Below are positions 47,101 through 56,355 of a stretch of DNA of 64,000 bases, one piece after another. The stretch is from CAVVMA01 sp963830715 (GTDB lineage Bacteria > Desulfobacterota > Binatia > Binatales > Binataceae). Below the pieces are notes generated by a model. The model made no database searches. It was not told the DNA's origin and saw nothing but the letters and a program-made list of their open reading frames with translations. Where the stretch lies: the NCBI GenBank assembly GCA_963830715.1, contig CAWHNS010000006.1, positions 124,001-188,000 of the forward strand, in the 5' to 3' direction. The stretch's first letter is position 1, and the number at the start of each line of letters is the position of its first letter. Position numbers and translations under genes: made by a program.

Positions 47101-47684
47101 GAGAGCGGGCGGAGGCAACCCTCGAGTTGGCGACCGAGCTGGGCGATCCCTTTCGCCGCGCCGTGAGCGAAATTCGCCTTGGGTGGGCCGATGCGATGAC
47201 GGGTGACCTCCACGGTGGCATCGCGCGGATGCGACGTCATCTGCTGGAGCTCAGGGCCACCGGCTCCGAGATTGTGGACAACTATTTTCTCGCCCTGATT
47301 GCCACCGCTCTGGGCCGGTTAGCGCGGTTCGATGAGGCCCTTCGCACCATCGACGAGTCATTCTCGTTGATCGAGAGAACCGGGCAACGGTCTTTTGAGG
47401 CGGAGGTGCATCGGCTAAAGGGCGAATTGCTGCTGGCGCAAGACGCATCGAATGGCGCGCAAGCCGAGCAATGTTTCCGCACCGCGATCGAAATATCGCG
47501 CAAGCAGAACGCGAAGTCCTGGGAGCTGCGCGCGACGACGAGTCTCGCGCGGTTGCTTGCGCAGACAGGCAAGCGCGAGGAAGCGCGCGCGATGCTCGCC
47601 GAGATCCACGGCTGGTTCACCGAAGGCTTCGGCACCGCTGACTTGAAGGACGCAAAGGCGCTGCTGGATGAATTGAGCAGGTAG
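44178..47684 (+). CDS. Zinc-ribbon / class III cyclase / ATPase / TPR protein, copy 2
   Basis: An intact 1,168-residue paralog. Zinc ligands are Cys3/6/17/20 and Cys28/31/42/45. The cyclase domain (about 88-275) keeps both metal aspartates, Asp99 in FADIKGS and Asp143 in STGDGIF. The ATPase domain (about 290-700) has AEAGVGKSRLFFEF near 321 and IFEDLHWVDDES. TPR-like repeats follow to the end. Residues about 612-640 are an in-frame insert absent from copy 3 (see the palindrome at 46011). The start is a GTG that overlaps the stop of copy 1 as GTGA. Cyclase activity, probably making cAMP in response to a TPR or ATPase input, is inferred from the family. Confidence 0.92.
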   Translation: MTCSKCNAENAAGAKFCIECGESFKGRCPKCGLANPPNARFCQECGAALAAPAHAGPSAGANRERSRGGIDAAERVRVQPPTDSPIEGERKTVTALFADIKGSMELMEDIDPEEARAIVDPALKLMIDATHRYDGYIVQSTGDGIFALFGAPVAHEDHPQRALYAAFRMQEEVKRYSDRIRSEGRLPIQVRVGVNSGEVVVRSIKTDDAHTEYTPIGHSISLAARMQALAPIGSIASTEQVRKLCEGYFIFKSLGPTRVKGVSEPVEVFEVTGLGPLRTRLQRSAGRGLTKFVGREREMDAMKRAADQAKAGHGQIVAAMAEAGVGKSRLFFEFKAVSQSGCMVLEAFSVSHGKASAFLPVIDLLWNYFEISSDDDERKRREKINGKVLTLDRSLEDALPYLYALLGLSDANSPLAEMEAQTRKRRGLEAIKRILLRESLNQPLIVIFEDLHWVDDESQGFLNLLADSIATARILMLVNYRPEYRHEWAHKTYYTQLRLDPLGKESADEMLSALLGEGVEVAPLKRLIIERTACNPFFMEETVLVLFDEGALVRNGAVKLTRSLSQLKVPPTVQAILAARIDRLPPSHKELLQTLAVIGTEFKLGLVGKVWQPPHPRGTAPARQGAGAAPPALSRKQGGEGQSELEPMLSQLQLGEFIYEQPAVGDIEYTFKHALTHEVAYHSVLIERRRLLHERIGAALESIHAESLDDHVAELAHHYARSGNPGKALEYCLRAVQQCAIRGSYAEAVAQFESGLELLQKLPDDDRRAELELDLRNAAGDALMTIKGYASPEAEHFSARAIELCQRPGLDWQKTWLALRGAYLVHLYRPEPHRAGEVAAELIARGEEHESAEHIADAATLLALARMVSGEFDLAAQSYDRATALWESIAKSPVERRAGLLPQAHAIQRVVGGPGANRIISAWNLWFLGYPDRALERVGVATAIAHESRSKAALETAHYFAAYVYELRHELEHMRERAEATLELATELGDPFRRAVSEIRLGWADAMTGDLHGGIARMRRHLLELRATGSEIVDNYFLALIATALGRLARFDEALRTIDESFSLIERTGQRSFEAEVHRLKGELLLAQDASNGAQAEQCFRTAIEISRKQNAKSWELRATTSLARLLAQTGKREEARAMLAEIHGWFTEGFGTADLKDAKALLDELSR
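46011..46106 (+). repeat. Palindromic repeat inserted in frame in cyclase copy 2
   Basis: The insert codes for WQPPHPRGTAPARQGAGAAP and more, where copy 3 has only AAKAGP. It contains a perfect hairpin, GGCGCCTGC (46034-46042) and GCAGGCGCC (46053-46061) with a 10-base loop, flanked by CCCCCTCACCC and GGGGGCGAGGGGC, which can also pair. The net gain is 27 codons and the frame is kept. Confidence 0.7.
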
Positions 47685-47717
47685 GAACGAATGCGCTGCC
47701 AAACTGTGAGGCGCGTC

Positions 47718-47758
47718 GGCTACCAGCCCGACGCGGCCAGCATCGATTCGAGCTGGCG
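47718..47758 (-). pseudogene. 3' end fragment of a glycosyltransferase gene
   Basis: On the minus strand this stretch reads RQLESMLAASGW and a stop, identical to the last 12 residues of the glycosyltransferase encoded at 56356-57519. The nucleotide match is about 36 of 40 bases. The upstream part of a gene is missing, so this is a remnant of a duplicated or recombined copy. Confidence 0.6.
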
Positions 47759-47772
47759 CGTCAGCTTTGCCG

Positions 47773-47804
47773 TGTAAAATGAAGCGATTCGGCTTCGTTT
47801 TACA
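47773..47804. terminator. Hairpin with A/T flanks, possible bidirectional terminator
   Basis: TGTAAAATGAAGC (47773-47785) pairs with GCTTCGTTTTACA (47792-47804) with one G-U pair and a six-base loop. The A-run on one side and T-run on the other allow termination in both directions. It lies between cyclase copy 2 and the GST-like gene. Confidence 0.5.
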
Positions 47805-47873
47805 TCGCGCGCGATTGAGGGCTACGATCGCGGCTCGAGGCACGAACAAGTCAGCGCCAAAAGGATCCCCCTA

Positions 47874-48575
47874 ATGAGCAAGATGAAGTTGATAACGATG
47901 TATGGGTCGCCCTGGTCGGAACGCGTCCTTTGGGCTTTCGCATTCAAGGGTGTGCAGTACGAAAAGCTGAACCATGCGCCCGGCGCGGGCGAGGCGGAAG
48001 TGAAGAAACTGTCCGGTCAAACGCAGGTCCCCGTCTTGCTCACCGACGGCAAGGTGATTCCGGATTCGACGGCGATCCTGAATTGGCTTGAGGACTACCG
48101 CCCTCAACCCAGCCTCATGCCGCCCTCCGAGAAAGACCGTGCGCAAGTAATACTGTGGGAGGAGGTGACGGATGGCTCACTAGGCCCGCACGCGCGCATG
48201 CTGATCACTGGACGGCAACTCGGATCTGCGGCGCCGGAAGTGCAACAGGCGGGAAAATTCTTCGCGCAAAAGTATCATCACTCTGCATACGCTGAAGAGC
48301 ACGCCCGGTTCAAGGTCGAGCGTATCTTGCAGAGTCTCAAGCATACGCTGAGCGGGCATCAGTATCTGGTTGGTGAGGCTTTCAGCCGCGCCGACTTGAC
48401 AGCGGCTAGCATGCTGATGCTTTTGAAGCCGGCTCCGGATGAACTCTTCTTTCTCCCCGAGCCCTGGCGATCGACGTTTACCGATCCGGTAGCGGAGGTT
48501 CCTGCGTTTTCGGCGCTTTTTGCGTGGCGCGACCAGATGTACCGAATGCACCGGTGCGAGCTCGTCAAGCCGTAA
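47874..48575 (+). CDS. Glutathione S-transferase family protein
   Basis: A 233-residue cytoplasmic GST-like protein. The N-terminal thioredoxin fold (residues 5-80) has MYGSPWSERVLWAFAFKG (serine in the position of the catalytic Ser/Cys), QTQVPVLLTDGKVIPDSTAI, where VPVL holds the cis-proline and DST binds glutathione. The C-terminal helical domain (about 90-225) has FSRADLTAASMLMLL, the usual N-capping motif. AAAGGA precedes the ATG. It is placed between cyclase copies 2 and 3 but separated from copy 2 by a terminator-like hairpin. The substrate is unknown. Confidence 0.88.
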   Translation: MSKMKLITMYGSPWSERVLWAFAFKGVQYEKLNHAPGAGEAEVKKLSGQTQVPVLLTDGKVIPDSTAILNWLEDYRPQPSLMPPSEKDRAQVILWEEVTDGSLGPHARMLITGRQLGSAAPEVQQAGKFFAQKYHHSAYAEEHARFKVERILQSLKHTLSGHQYLVGEAFSRADLTAASMLMLLKPAPDELFFLPEPWRSTFTDPVAEVPAFSALFAWRDQMYRMHRCELVKP

Positions 48576-48638
48576 TCCTGCCAACATTGAACGATAGGGC
48601 GGCTCCCAGCCGCTCTTGCGACCCGAAGCGGTAGATCG

Positions 48639-51600
48639 ATGCGCTGCGAGAGCTGCTCAACGGAAAATCCTCAGGGGGCGAAGTTTTGCATTCATTGTGC
48701 GACTCCATTCAAGCGCCGATGCCAGAAGTGTGCTTTCGAAAACCCGCCTGAAGCCAGATTCTGCGCGCAGTGTGCGACCTCTTTAGGTGGGGAAGCCGGG
48801 CAGCCTTCGAAGGCAACAGCTGGCGCAACTTCTTCGAACCTTCGGCTAGCCGCCGAGAGTTCTGATCCGCAAGCAATCGACGGCGAGCGCAAGACGGTCA
48901 CGGCGCTGTTCGTCGATATCAAGGGATCGACCGAGTTGGAGCAGGACCTCGACCCCGAGGAGGCGCGAGCCCTCGTCGATCCGGCGTTGAAGCTGATGAT
49001 CGATGCGGTGCGCCGCTACGACGGGTACGTGGTGCAATCGACCGGCGACGGCGTCTTCGCGCTGTTCGGCGCGCCGGTCGCGCACGAGGATCATCCGCAG
49101 CGCGCGCTCTATACCGCGCTTCGCATGCAAGAGGAGTTACGTCGCTATGGCGCTCAGCTGCAAGCAGAAGGCCGCGCACCGGTAGAGATTCGCGTCGGTG
49201 TAAACACAGGCGAAGTCGTGGTTCGCTCGATCGCAACCGGCGCGACGCAGGTCGAATACACGCCAATCGGGCATACCGCCAATCTCGCGTCGCGTCTGCA
49301 GAGCATCGCGCGAACCGGATCGATCGTGGCGAGCGAGGCGACCCGCAAGCCGTGCGAAGGCTACTTCAACCTGAAGCCGCTGGGCGCGGCCAGGGTCAAA
49401 GGCGTCAGCGAGCCGGTGAACGTGTACGAAGTGATGGGGTTGGGACCGCTGCGTACGCGGCTGCAACGCTCAGCAGGGCGCGGGCTGACGAAGTTCGTCG
49501 GGCGCCAGCGCGAGATGGAGGCGATGAAGGCGGCGGCAGAGCAGGCCAAAGCGGGGCGCGGGCAGATCGTAGCGGCGATGGCGGAACCAGGGGTGGGCAA
49601 GTCGCGCCTGGTCTATGAGTTCAAGGCGGTCTCGCAATCCGGCTGGATGGTGCTCGAAGCATTCTCGGTCTCGCACGGCAAGGCTTCCGCATTCCTGCCA
49701 GTGATCGACTTGCTGCACTCGTACTTCGAGATTTCGTCTGAAGATGACGCGCGCAAGCGGCGTGAGAAGGTTAACGGCAAGGTCCTCACGCTCGATCGGT
49801 CGCTTGAGGACGCGCTTCCCTACCTGTACGGGCTGCTCGGCTTGACCGATGAGAACAATCAGATCGCGGAGATCGAGGCACAGACTCGCAAGCGCCGCTC
49901 GCTCGACGCGATCAAGCGTATCCTGCTGCGCGAGAGCCTCAATCAGCCGCTGATCGTAATCTTCGAAGACTTACACTGGATCGATAACGAATCGCGCGCC
50001 TTCCTCAACCTGCTAGCCGACAGCATCGGCACCGCGCGCATCCTGATGCTGGTCAACTATCGGCCCGAGTATCGGCATGATTGGGGCCACAAGACCTACT
50101 ATTCGCAACTGCGGCTCGACCCGCTGGGCAAGGAGAGCGCCGACGAGATGCTGGGCGCGCTGCTTGGCGACGGGGCGGAACTGGGTGCGCTGAAGCGGCT
50201 CATCATAGAAAAGACCGAGGGCAATCCGTTCTTCATCGAGGAGACGGTACAGGTGCTGTTGGACGAAGGGGCGCTTAAGCGCAACGGCGCGGTGAAGCTT
50301 ACTCGGGCGCTAAACCAGCTGAAGATTCCGCCGACCGTGCAGGCGATTCTGGCCGCGCGCATCGACCGGCTGTCGCCGGATCAGAAAGACCTGCTCCAGA
50401 CGCTGGCCGTCATCGGCATGGATTTCAAACTCGGTCTGGTCCGTAAAGTGGCAGCGAAGGCGGGACCAGAGTTGGAAGCGATACTCTCGGAACTCCAGCT
50501 CGGCGAGTTCATCTATGAGCAGCCTGCCGTCGGCGACATTGAGTACACCTTCAAGCACGCGCTGACTCATGACGTCGCCTACCATTCGGTGCTGAACGAG
50601 CGCCGCCGGCTGCTGCATGAACGAATCGGCGCCGCGTTGGAGTCGACATATGCCGAAAGCCTCGACGACCACCTCTCTGAGTTGGCGCATCACTATGCCC
50701 GCAGCGGCAATCCGGGTAAGGCAGTGAAGTATTGCCTGCGTGCCGTCGAGCAGTGCGTCAACCGCGGGTCCAGCGCCGAAGCAGTCGCGCAGTTCGAAAC
50801 CGGGCTTGAACTGCTGCAAAAGCTCCCCGATGACGACCGGCGTGCAGAGCAGGAGTTGGACCTTAGGAACGCAGCCTTCGGGGCGTTGGGGGATAGCAAG
50901 GGTTACGCCTCGCTCGAAGCCGAGCAGTCCTATGCGCGCGCGCTGGTGCTTTGCCAGCGGCCCGGCATCAACTGGGGAAAGGCCTGGTTGGCTCTCTATG
51001 GAGTCTTGTTCGTCCATCTAACCCGTCCCGACCTGAGCAAGGCGTGCGAGATAGCCGCCGAGCTGGTTGCACGTGCCGAGGAACACGGTAGCGCGGAACT
51101 TCTTGCGGATGCGGGGACCTATTTGGCGTGGGTGAGGATGTACTCGGGCGACTTCGGGCTCGCCGCCCAAGGCCTCGACCGCGCGTGGGAGTTGCTGGAA
51201 TCCATAGCGAAGCCGGCAACCGGTCCGGCACAGCAGCACGCTGGGCAGATGCCCCAGGAGGGGACAATAGTCCAGCGGCTAGGGACTCGACAAAACAACC
51301 GTGTCGTCTCGGGATGGAACTCGTGGTTCCTGGGTTACCCGGATCGCGCGCTGGAGCGAGTGAGTATCGCGACCGCCCTCGCGCATTCCGGACCAAAGAC
51401 CAGCCTGGCGGACGTACACGGATTCGCCGCCTACATCTTTGAGCTCCGGCGCGAACTCGAGCATATGAGAGCGCGGACAGAAGCAAGACTGGCACTATCG
51501 ACCGAATCGGGCTTCGCCACCGGCCGCGCCCTAAGCGAAATTTACCTCGGGTGGGCGGATGCGATGGCCGGCGATCTCGAGGGCGCCGTCGCGCGGATGA

Positions 51601-52052
51601 GACACCATATGTTGGAGTTGAAGGCCGCCGGCTCCGAACTAATTAACGACCGTTGTCTCGCGTTTATTGCCACCGCTCTGGGCCGGATGGGACGGTCCGA
51701 TGAGGGCCTTCGCACGATCGACGAGTCATTCCCGTTCATCGAGAGAACCGGCCAGCGGTACTACGAGGCGGAGGTGCATCGGCTAAAGGGCGAATTGCTG
51801 CTGGCGCAAGACGCATCGAATGGCGCGCAAGCCGAGCAATGTTTCCGCACCGCGATCGAAATATCGCGCAAGCAGAACGCGAAGTCCTGGGAGTTGCGCG
51901 CGACGACGAGTCTCGCGCGGTTGCTTGCGCAGACAGGCAAGCGCGACGAAGCGCGCGCGATGCTCGCCGAGATCTACAACTGGTTCACCGAAGGCTTCGA
52001 CACCGCCGATCTCAAGGACGCCAAGGCGCTGCTGGAGAAACTGGGCAGCTAG
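48639..52052 (+). CDS. Zinc-ribbon / class III cyclase / ATPase / TPR protein, copy 3
   Basis: An intact 1,137-residue paralog of the proteins at 40826 and 44178. Zinc ribbons are CESCSTENPQGAKFCIHC and CQKCAFENPPEARFCAQC. The cyclase domain has ALFVDIKGS and STGDGVFALFG. The ATPase domain has AEPGVGKSRLVYEF and IFEDLHWIDNES. The TPR-like region ends NWFTEGFDTADLKDAKALLE. Near the 3' end 181 of 182 bases are identical to copy 2, including silent positions, although the genes differ clearly elsewhere. Metal aspartates are kept, so it should be catalytically able. Confidence 0.92.
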   Translation: MRCESCSTENPQGAKFCIHCATPFKRRCQKCAFENPPEARFCAQCATSLGGEAGQPSKATAGATSSNLRLAAESSDPQAIDGERKTVTALFVDIKGSTELEQDLDPEEARALVDPALKLMIDAVRRYDGYVVQSTGDGVFALFGAPVAHEDHPQRALYTALRMQEELRRYGAQLQAEGRAPVEIRVGVNTGEVVVRSIATGATQVEYTPIGHTANLASRLQSIARTGSIVASEATRKPCEGYFNLKPLGAARVKGVSEPVNVYEVMGLGPLRTRLQRSAGRGLTKFVGRQREMEAMKAAAEQAKAGRGQIVAAMAEPGVGKSRLVYEFKAVSQSGWMVLEAFSVSHGKASAFLPVIDLLHSYFEISSEDDARKRREKVNGKVLTLDRSLEDALPYLYGLLGLTDENNQIAEIEAQTRKRRSLDAIKRILLRESLNQPLIVIFEDLHWIDNESRAFLNLLADSIGTARILMLVNYRPEYRHDWGHKTYYSQLRLDPLGKESADEMLGALLGDGAELGALKRLIIEKTEGNPFFIEETVQVLLDEGALKRNGAVKLTRALNQLKIPPTVQAILAARIDRLSPDQKDLLQTLAVIGMDFKLGLVRKVAAKAGPELEAILSELQLGEFIYEQPAVGDIEYTFKHALTHDVAYHSVLNERRRLLHERIGAALESTYAESLDDHLSELAHHYARSGNPGKAVKYCLRAVEQCVNRGSSAEAVAQFETGLELLQKLPDDDRRAEQELDLRNAAFGALGDSKGYASLEAEQSYARALVLCQRPGINWGKAWLALYGVLFVHLTRPDLSKACEIAAELVARAEEHGSAELLADAGTYLAWVRMYSGDFGLAAQGLDRAWELLESIAKPATGPAQQHAGQMPQEGTIVQRLGTRQNNRVVSGWNSWFLGYPDRALERVSIATALAHSGPKTSLADVHGFAAYIFELRRELEHMRARTEARLALSTESGFATGRALSEIYLGWADAMAGDLEGAVARMRHHMLELKAAGSELINDRCLAFIATALGRMGRSDEGLRTIDESFPFIERTGQRYYEAEVHRLKGELLLAQDASNGAQAEQCFRTAIEISRKQNAKSWELRATTSLARLLAQTGKRDEARAMLAEIYNWFTEGFDTADLKDAKALLEKLGS

Positions 52053-52111
52053 GATCGCCGCGGAACTTCTGCACCCTCACTCATCGAACCAGCGAAGGTC
52101 ACACAACGATA

Positions 52112-53421
52112 CTACCGCGACTTCTCGAACGCCGCTTCCATCGCGGCGTCTTCGAGCGAGAGCCCGCGCGTTTCGGGAAGCAGGATTACGACGATGATCG
52201 CGTTGGGTATCGCGAGCAGGCTTAAGTACCGGACCACGATCGACAGACCGCCAAGGCGCGCGGCGAGAACCGCGATCAGGGTCTGTGCGGAGACCGCGGC
52301 GGCCGCGCCGATCAGCGCGAACCATCCCATCATCGCGCCCCGGATCGCGGTCGGAAAAAGTTCGGTCGCCAGCGAATTGCCGCCCACCTGCCCCGCGCTC
52401 AGGCCGGCGGTGAAACAGCAATACGTGGCCTCGATCCATAGCCAGCGAAGGCCCAGGTGTGCCGGAGGACCCCAATAGAAGGCAAGCGCGCCGAGACCGG
52501 TCATCAGGCCCGCAACGAAGATCGTGGGGATGCGGCCGTAGCGCTCACAGCTTCGCGCGGCGAGCGGAAAGCCGAGCATCCCCAAGCCGCCTCCGATCAG
52601 CATCAGTGCACTGGCGGCGCCCGGCGCCAACCCCACGACCGAGACCAGGTGGAAGTATGCCCAACTGCTGGCTGCGACCGCCGCGATGGTGGCCAGCAGC
52701 GCGCAGATCAGAATTGTGATCGCGCGGCGTCGATAGAGCTGTCCGAACACGTCGTAAAAACTGCTCGACGAAGTCGTACCGGTCGCGGCGGCGCGTTGCC
52801 AGCGGCCGCTCTCCGGGATGACCCGGGCGGCCCTCCACAGCGCGGCGACCCCCATCGCCGACGCCAGCACCAGCATCCATCGCCACGAGTGACGACTCGC
52901 CACCATCGGCATCACGAGCAGGCACAGCCCGCCACCGAGACCCAGCCCCAGCCCGCCCCAGCTTTGCCCCCGCGCGCGCTCCTCGATCGCTAGTCCCTCC
53001 GCCAGGATCACGATCCCGCCGGCGATCGTCGCGCCGATGAAGGCGTAGAGCGCGATCTCGCACAGCGCGAACGCCGCGATGCTGGTCGAGAACGCGGCGG
53101 CGAGCGCGCTAGCCGACGTGCCGGCCATGCATACCAGCAGTGTCCGGCGGCGGCCCAGCCGATCGATCATCCGCGAGAGTCCCAGCGCGCCGATCGCCGA
53201 GAGCGAAATCCAGGCGAACAGGCCCGCGATTCCCGACTCGCCGAGGTGAAAGCTCTTCGCGATCCAGGGTGATCCGATGCCGTTGATCGATTGCGTGAAG
53301 CCTTCGAAGGCGAGCACGGTCGCGATCGAGAGGGCCAGCCGGCGATTTCTCAGCGGGGCCTCCTGCTCACCAAGCCGGCGCGAAGCTCCTGCTCTCCCGC
53401 CTCGCCATGTGATTTTGCCAT
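52112..53421 (-). CDS. Major facilitator superfamily transporter (N-terminal frameshift)
   Basis: A 12-helix transporter of about 436 residues. The first helix region is LALSIATVLAFEGFTQSING; loop 2-3 has RMIDRLGRRRTLLVCM, the MFS signature, and the C-terminal half has ARSCERYGRIPTIFVAGL. The end LLPETRGLSLEDAA resembles sugar- or organic-acid-type MFS members. A good start is the ATG at 53421, which overlaps the upstream stop as TGATG and has GGGAG before it, but that frame (MAKSHGEAGEQELRAGL) must shift once near 53350 to join the main frame. The longer open frame to 53623 overlaps the upstream gene and is rejected. Substrate unknown. Confidence 0.82.
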
Positions 53422-54954
53422 CAATTGCTCCCGCCCCAGTCTTCGAAGTCCATGTGCATTGAGCGTCCGCGTTTGAGGTCATTCCTGGCCGTTCCGACAA
53501 TATCTGCGGTGAACGGCGCAAGCTCCACGGCACGCCGAAAGTCGGCGTCCGCGAGATCCGCGTGCCCCGAGTACAGATAAGCCACTCCTCGGCGCAGGTA
53601 TGGCCCGAAATCCTGAGGGGCAAGGTCGATCGCTCGCGAACAATCGTCTATCGCCCGCGCATCTTGCTTGAGGTTGTGATAGACGTTGCAACGACCTTCG
53701 TAAATTTTCTCGCGGAGGTCTACAATAGCGGCTTGGCTCGGTCCTTGAGCGCTCGCTTGGTACTGGGCTGCCTGATTGTAGTCATTCAACGCGTCTGAGT
53801 CCTTTGACAAGTGGATATAGGCATTGCCGCGTTCTTCATAGACCAGTGCGAGTGGAAGTGAATAGAGACCCTCGTGCCCTCTCGACAGAACCTGGAGTCG
53901 AGACAGTGCGATGCTGAAGTCCTTTATTGCGCCCGCATTATCTTTCGTCAGTTTGAGACACTGACCTCGATAGACGTAGACACTGGATGGCTGGTCCCGA
54001 TGATTTCGGATCGAATCGGTCGAAATAGCCAATCGCTGCTTTGCAGTGGTTGGTCCGCATCAATTCGGTTCCGGCTTGAAGGTCTTCATCTGACGGAACG
54101 GACGCCTGGCCGGACATGGATGCCTGGCTGTATGTGGACGGTGGACTGGGCGGAACGGATGGTTGGCTGGGCAATCCGGGGGCCTCGACAACCACTCCGG
54201 TCCCCCGGATGTGAATTCCCAGGGCGAGATGCGTGTCACCGAGGTCACGGTAACGGATGGTGACTTGGTCGCCTCCGTGCGGTTCCTTCCGCGAGGACGA
54301 AACATCGCTTTCGACCTTGGTGTCGGACGTGATTTGGAAGGTGTACTGGCTTCCCTTCCTGAGAAATATGCTGGAATCCCGGTCGGAGATGACGGTAACC
54401 GTGTCGGTTGTCGCTGATTGGACGAAACCCACAAATTGGGAACCGGAAATCTGCTCTCTCCTGCGCCAATCCGCGTAACCTTGCCGATAGAGTTCCTGCA
54501 TCGCAGGCGACAGGTCCTGAGGCGCGGGCGGAGGTGCAGTCGGCGCTGCGGCAAGACCCGTCGGGGGTCGCTCTGCGATGGATGCTGGAAGAGTATAAAA
54601 CTGCGAGTCCTGGACAACGCCGACAAATTCTCCTGCGCGCAGTTCGTTCGGTTGAAGGGCCTGGGGTTGCTCGAATTGGCCGTCCTCCTTCATCCGGGAC
54701 ACTGTCGTGTTCGGAGTGATCTGGAATGTGCGCTCCTCCCCCTTCGGGATCACGCTGTAGGAACCGTCCGACGTGACGGTGACCGTGTCGGCAGCCGCGG
54801 ACTTGACGTAACCCACAAAGCCCGCGCCCATCATCTGGATTTTGCGGCGCAGAATGTCCGGTCTTGGGTCGTACTGCTGGGCTGTCGAAGCGAACGGTCG
54901 GAAGACCGCGAACCCGATCAAAAAGGCAGCGAGCGCGCACCTCAAGCGAGTCAT
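53421..54954 (-). CDS. Secreted protein with two SH3-like repeats and TPRs (one frameshift)
   Basis: A protein of about 510 residues. A signal peptide (MTRLRCALAAFLIGFAVFRP) is followed by two related beta-rich repeats, FVGYVKSAAADTVTVTSDGS and FVGFVQSATTDTVTVISDRD, each ending in TFQITxxTxV. A proline-rich linker leads to TPR units starting ELMRTNHCKAAIGYFDR. The frame breaks near 54015 and continues as RNHRDQPSSVYVYRGQCLK to SMHMDFEDWGGSN. TPR units include AIDDCSRAIDLAP. Function is unknown; the repeats may be modules that bind a polymer or metal. The stop overlaps the MFS start. Confidence 0.7.
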
Positions 54955-54990
54955 GAACCTGCCTACCAATTGTGACAGTTTATCTCAATC

Positions 54991-56279
54991 TCAACGGCCC
55001 GGCGCGCCGGCGCGAAAACCGTCCGGCCGATTGCTCAAACCCTGTACTTGCGGTTGCGCGGCTGGTGCGGGCAGAAGCGCCAGCAGGGTCGCCGAGTGGC
55101 CGGTGCGCGCGATGCTCATGCTGCCGGCGGTCGCGGTAAAGCGCGCGGTCGCGGGATTGTAGAGCTCGGCGCTCGCAAGGTACTGCGAGCCGTCGAATCC
55201 ACCGACAATCAGTACGCTGCCATCTTGCAGCGCGGCGGCGACGTGGCCGGCCCGGGTGCTGGTCATGTCGCCGGTCAGGGTGAACTCACCGGCGCCGGAA
55301 TTGTAGAGCCTCGGCCCGCGCCAGCACGTTGCCGCCCTCGTCAACGCCACCGGCAATCAGCACCTTGCCGTTCTGCAGCAGACTGGCCGTCGCGCCGACC
55401 CGCGCGGTGGTCAGGTTTCCGGTGGGGGTGAACTCGCCGGTGACGGGATCGTAAAGATCGGCAAGGTCGTCGCCCGCGGCGGCAATCAGCACCATGCCGT
55501 TTTGGAGCAGAGTCGCAGTGTGCGGGGCGCGGGTGGTGGTCATGCTGCCGGTTGCAATGAACTTCTTGTGTATCGGGTCGTAGAGCTCGGCGCTGGCCAG
55601 GAACCCGCTGCTGTTGGAGCCGCCTGCGATCAGGACTTTGCCGTCGTGAAGCACAGTGGCGCTGTGACCCTCGCGCGGGACCGTCATGTTGCCGGCGCTG
55701 GTGAAATTGCCGGTGCCGGGACTATAGAGCTCGGCGCTGGCCGTGACCCCGCCGAGATTCAAGCCGCCGGCGATCAGGACCGTACCGTCCTGGAGCAAAA
55801 CGGCGCTATGGTCAATGCGCGCGGCGGTCATACTGTGGGCTTTGGTAAACGTACGGCTTTTGGAATCGTAGAGCTCGGCGCTGGCAAGCGCGATGTTCAT
55901 GCTATTGGAGCCGCCGGCAATAAGCACCTTGCCGGTTCGGAGCAGGGTAGCCGTGTGGCCGTTGCGCGGCGCGGTCATCTTGCCGGTCAGGGTGAAGCTG
56001 CGGGTTTTGGGGTTGTAGAGCTCGGCGCTGGCCAGCGTGCTTTCGGTCGGCATATTGAAGCCGCCTGCGATCAGCACCTCGACCGGAGTCGGAGCGGGAC
56101 TCGCCGCCGGCAAAGGAGCGCGTCCGGTCGCGAAGAGATTCTGCGCCGGCGCGGGCTGTCCTGCCGCGCTCGCCGCGCAGACGAAGGAGTGTCGCGGACA
56201 CGGCGGCAGCAAATCCCGTCGCGCCAGCTCGCCCCACGGCGCTCGACCTCGAATTTAGCATGGCGACCGACCTGGTCAT
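54991..56279 (-). CDS. Kelch-repeat protein, probably secreted (frameshifted)
   Basis: A beta-propeller protein of about 425 residues. The repeated unit reads GHTATLLRTGKVLIAGGSNS, LASAELYDP, F..TG.M and R.GHSAT; at least six to seven units are visible, enough for a propeller. The frame breaks near 55325, where one extra base follows ARAE, and the last repeats continue in another frame to 54991. An ATG at 56279 with GGGGAGG upstream is the likely start (MTRSVAMLNSRSS), but another shift near 56170 is needed to join the main frame through CAASAAGQPAPAQN. Substrate or partner unknown. Confidence 0.72.
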
Positions 56280-56355
56280 GACAATCCTCCCCTGCGGCCG
56301 TCATTCGCCGCATCGATAGCAAAATCCGGTCAACTGCGATTTTTGTGACACGTCT

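Noticed and set aside
52112..53623. MFS gene extended to 53623
   Set aside because: The extension overlaps the TPR gene by 200 bases and has no transporter-like sequence; a TGATG overlap start at 53421 fits better.
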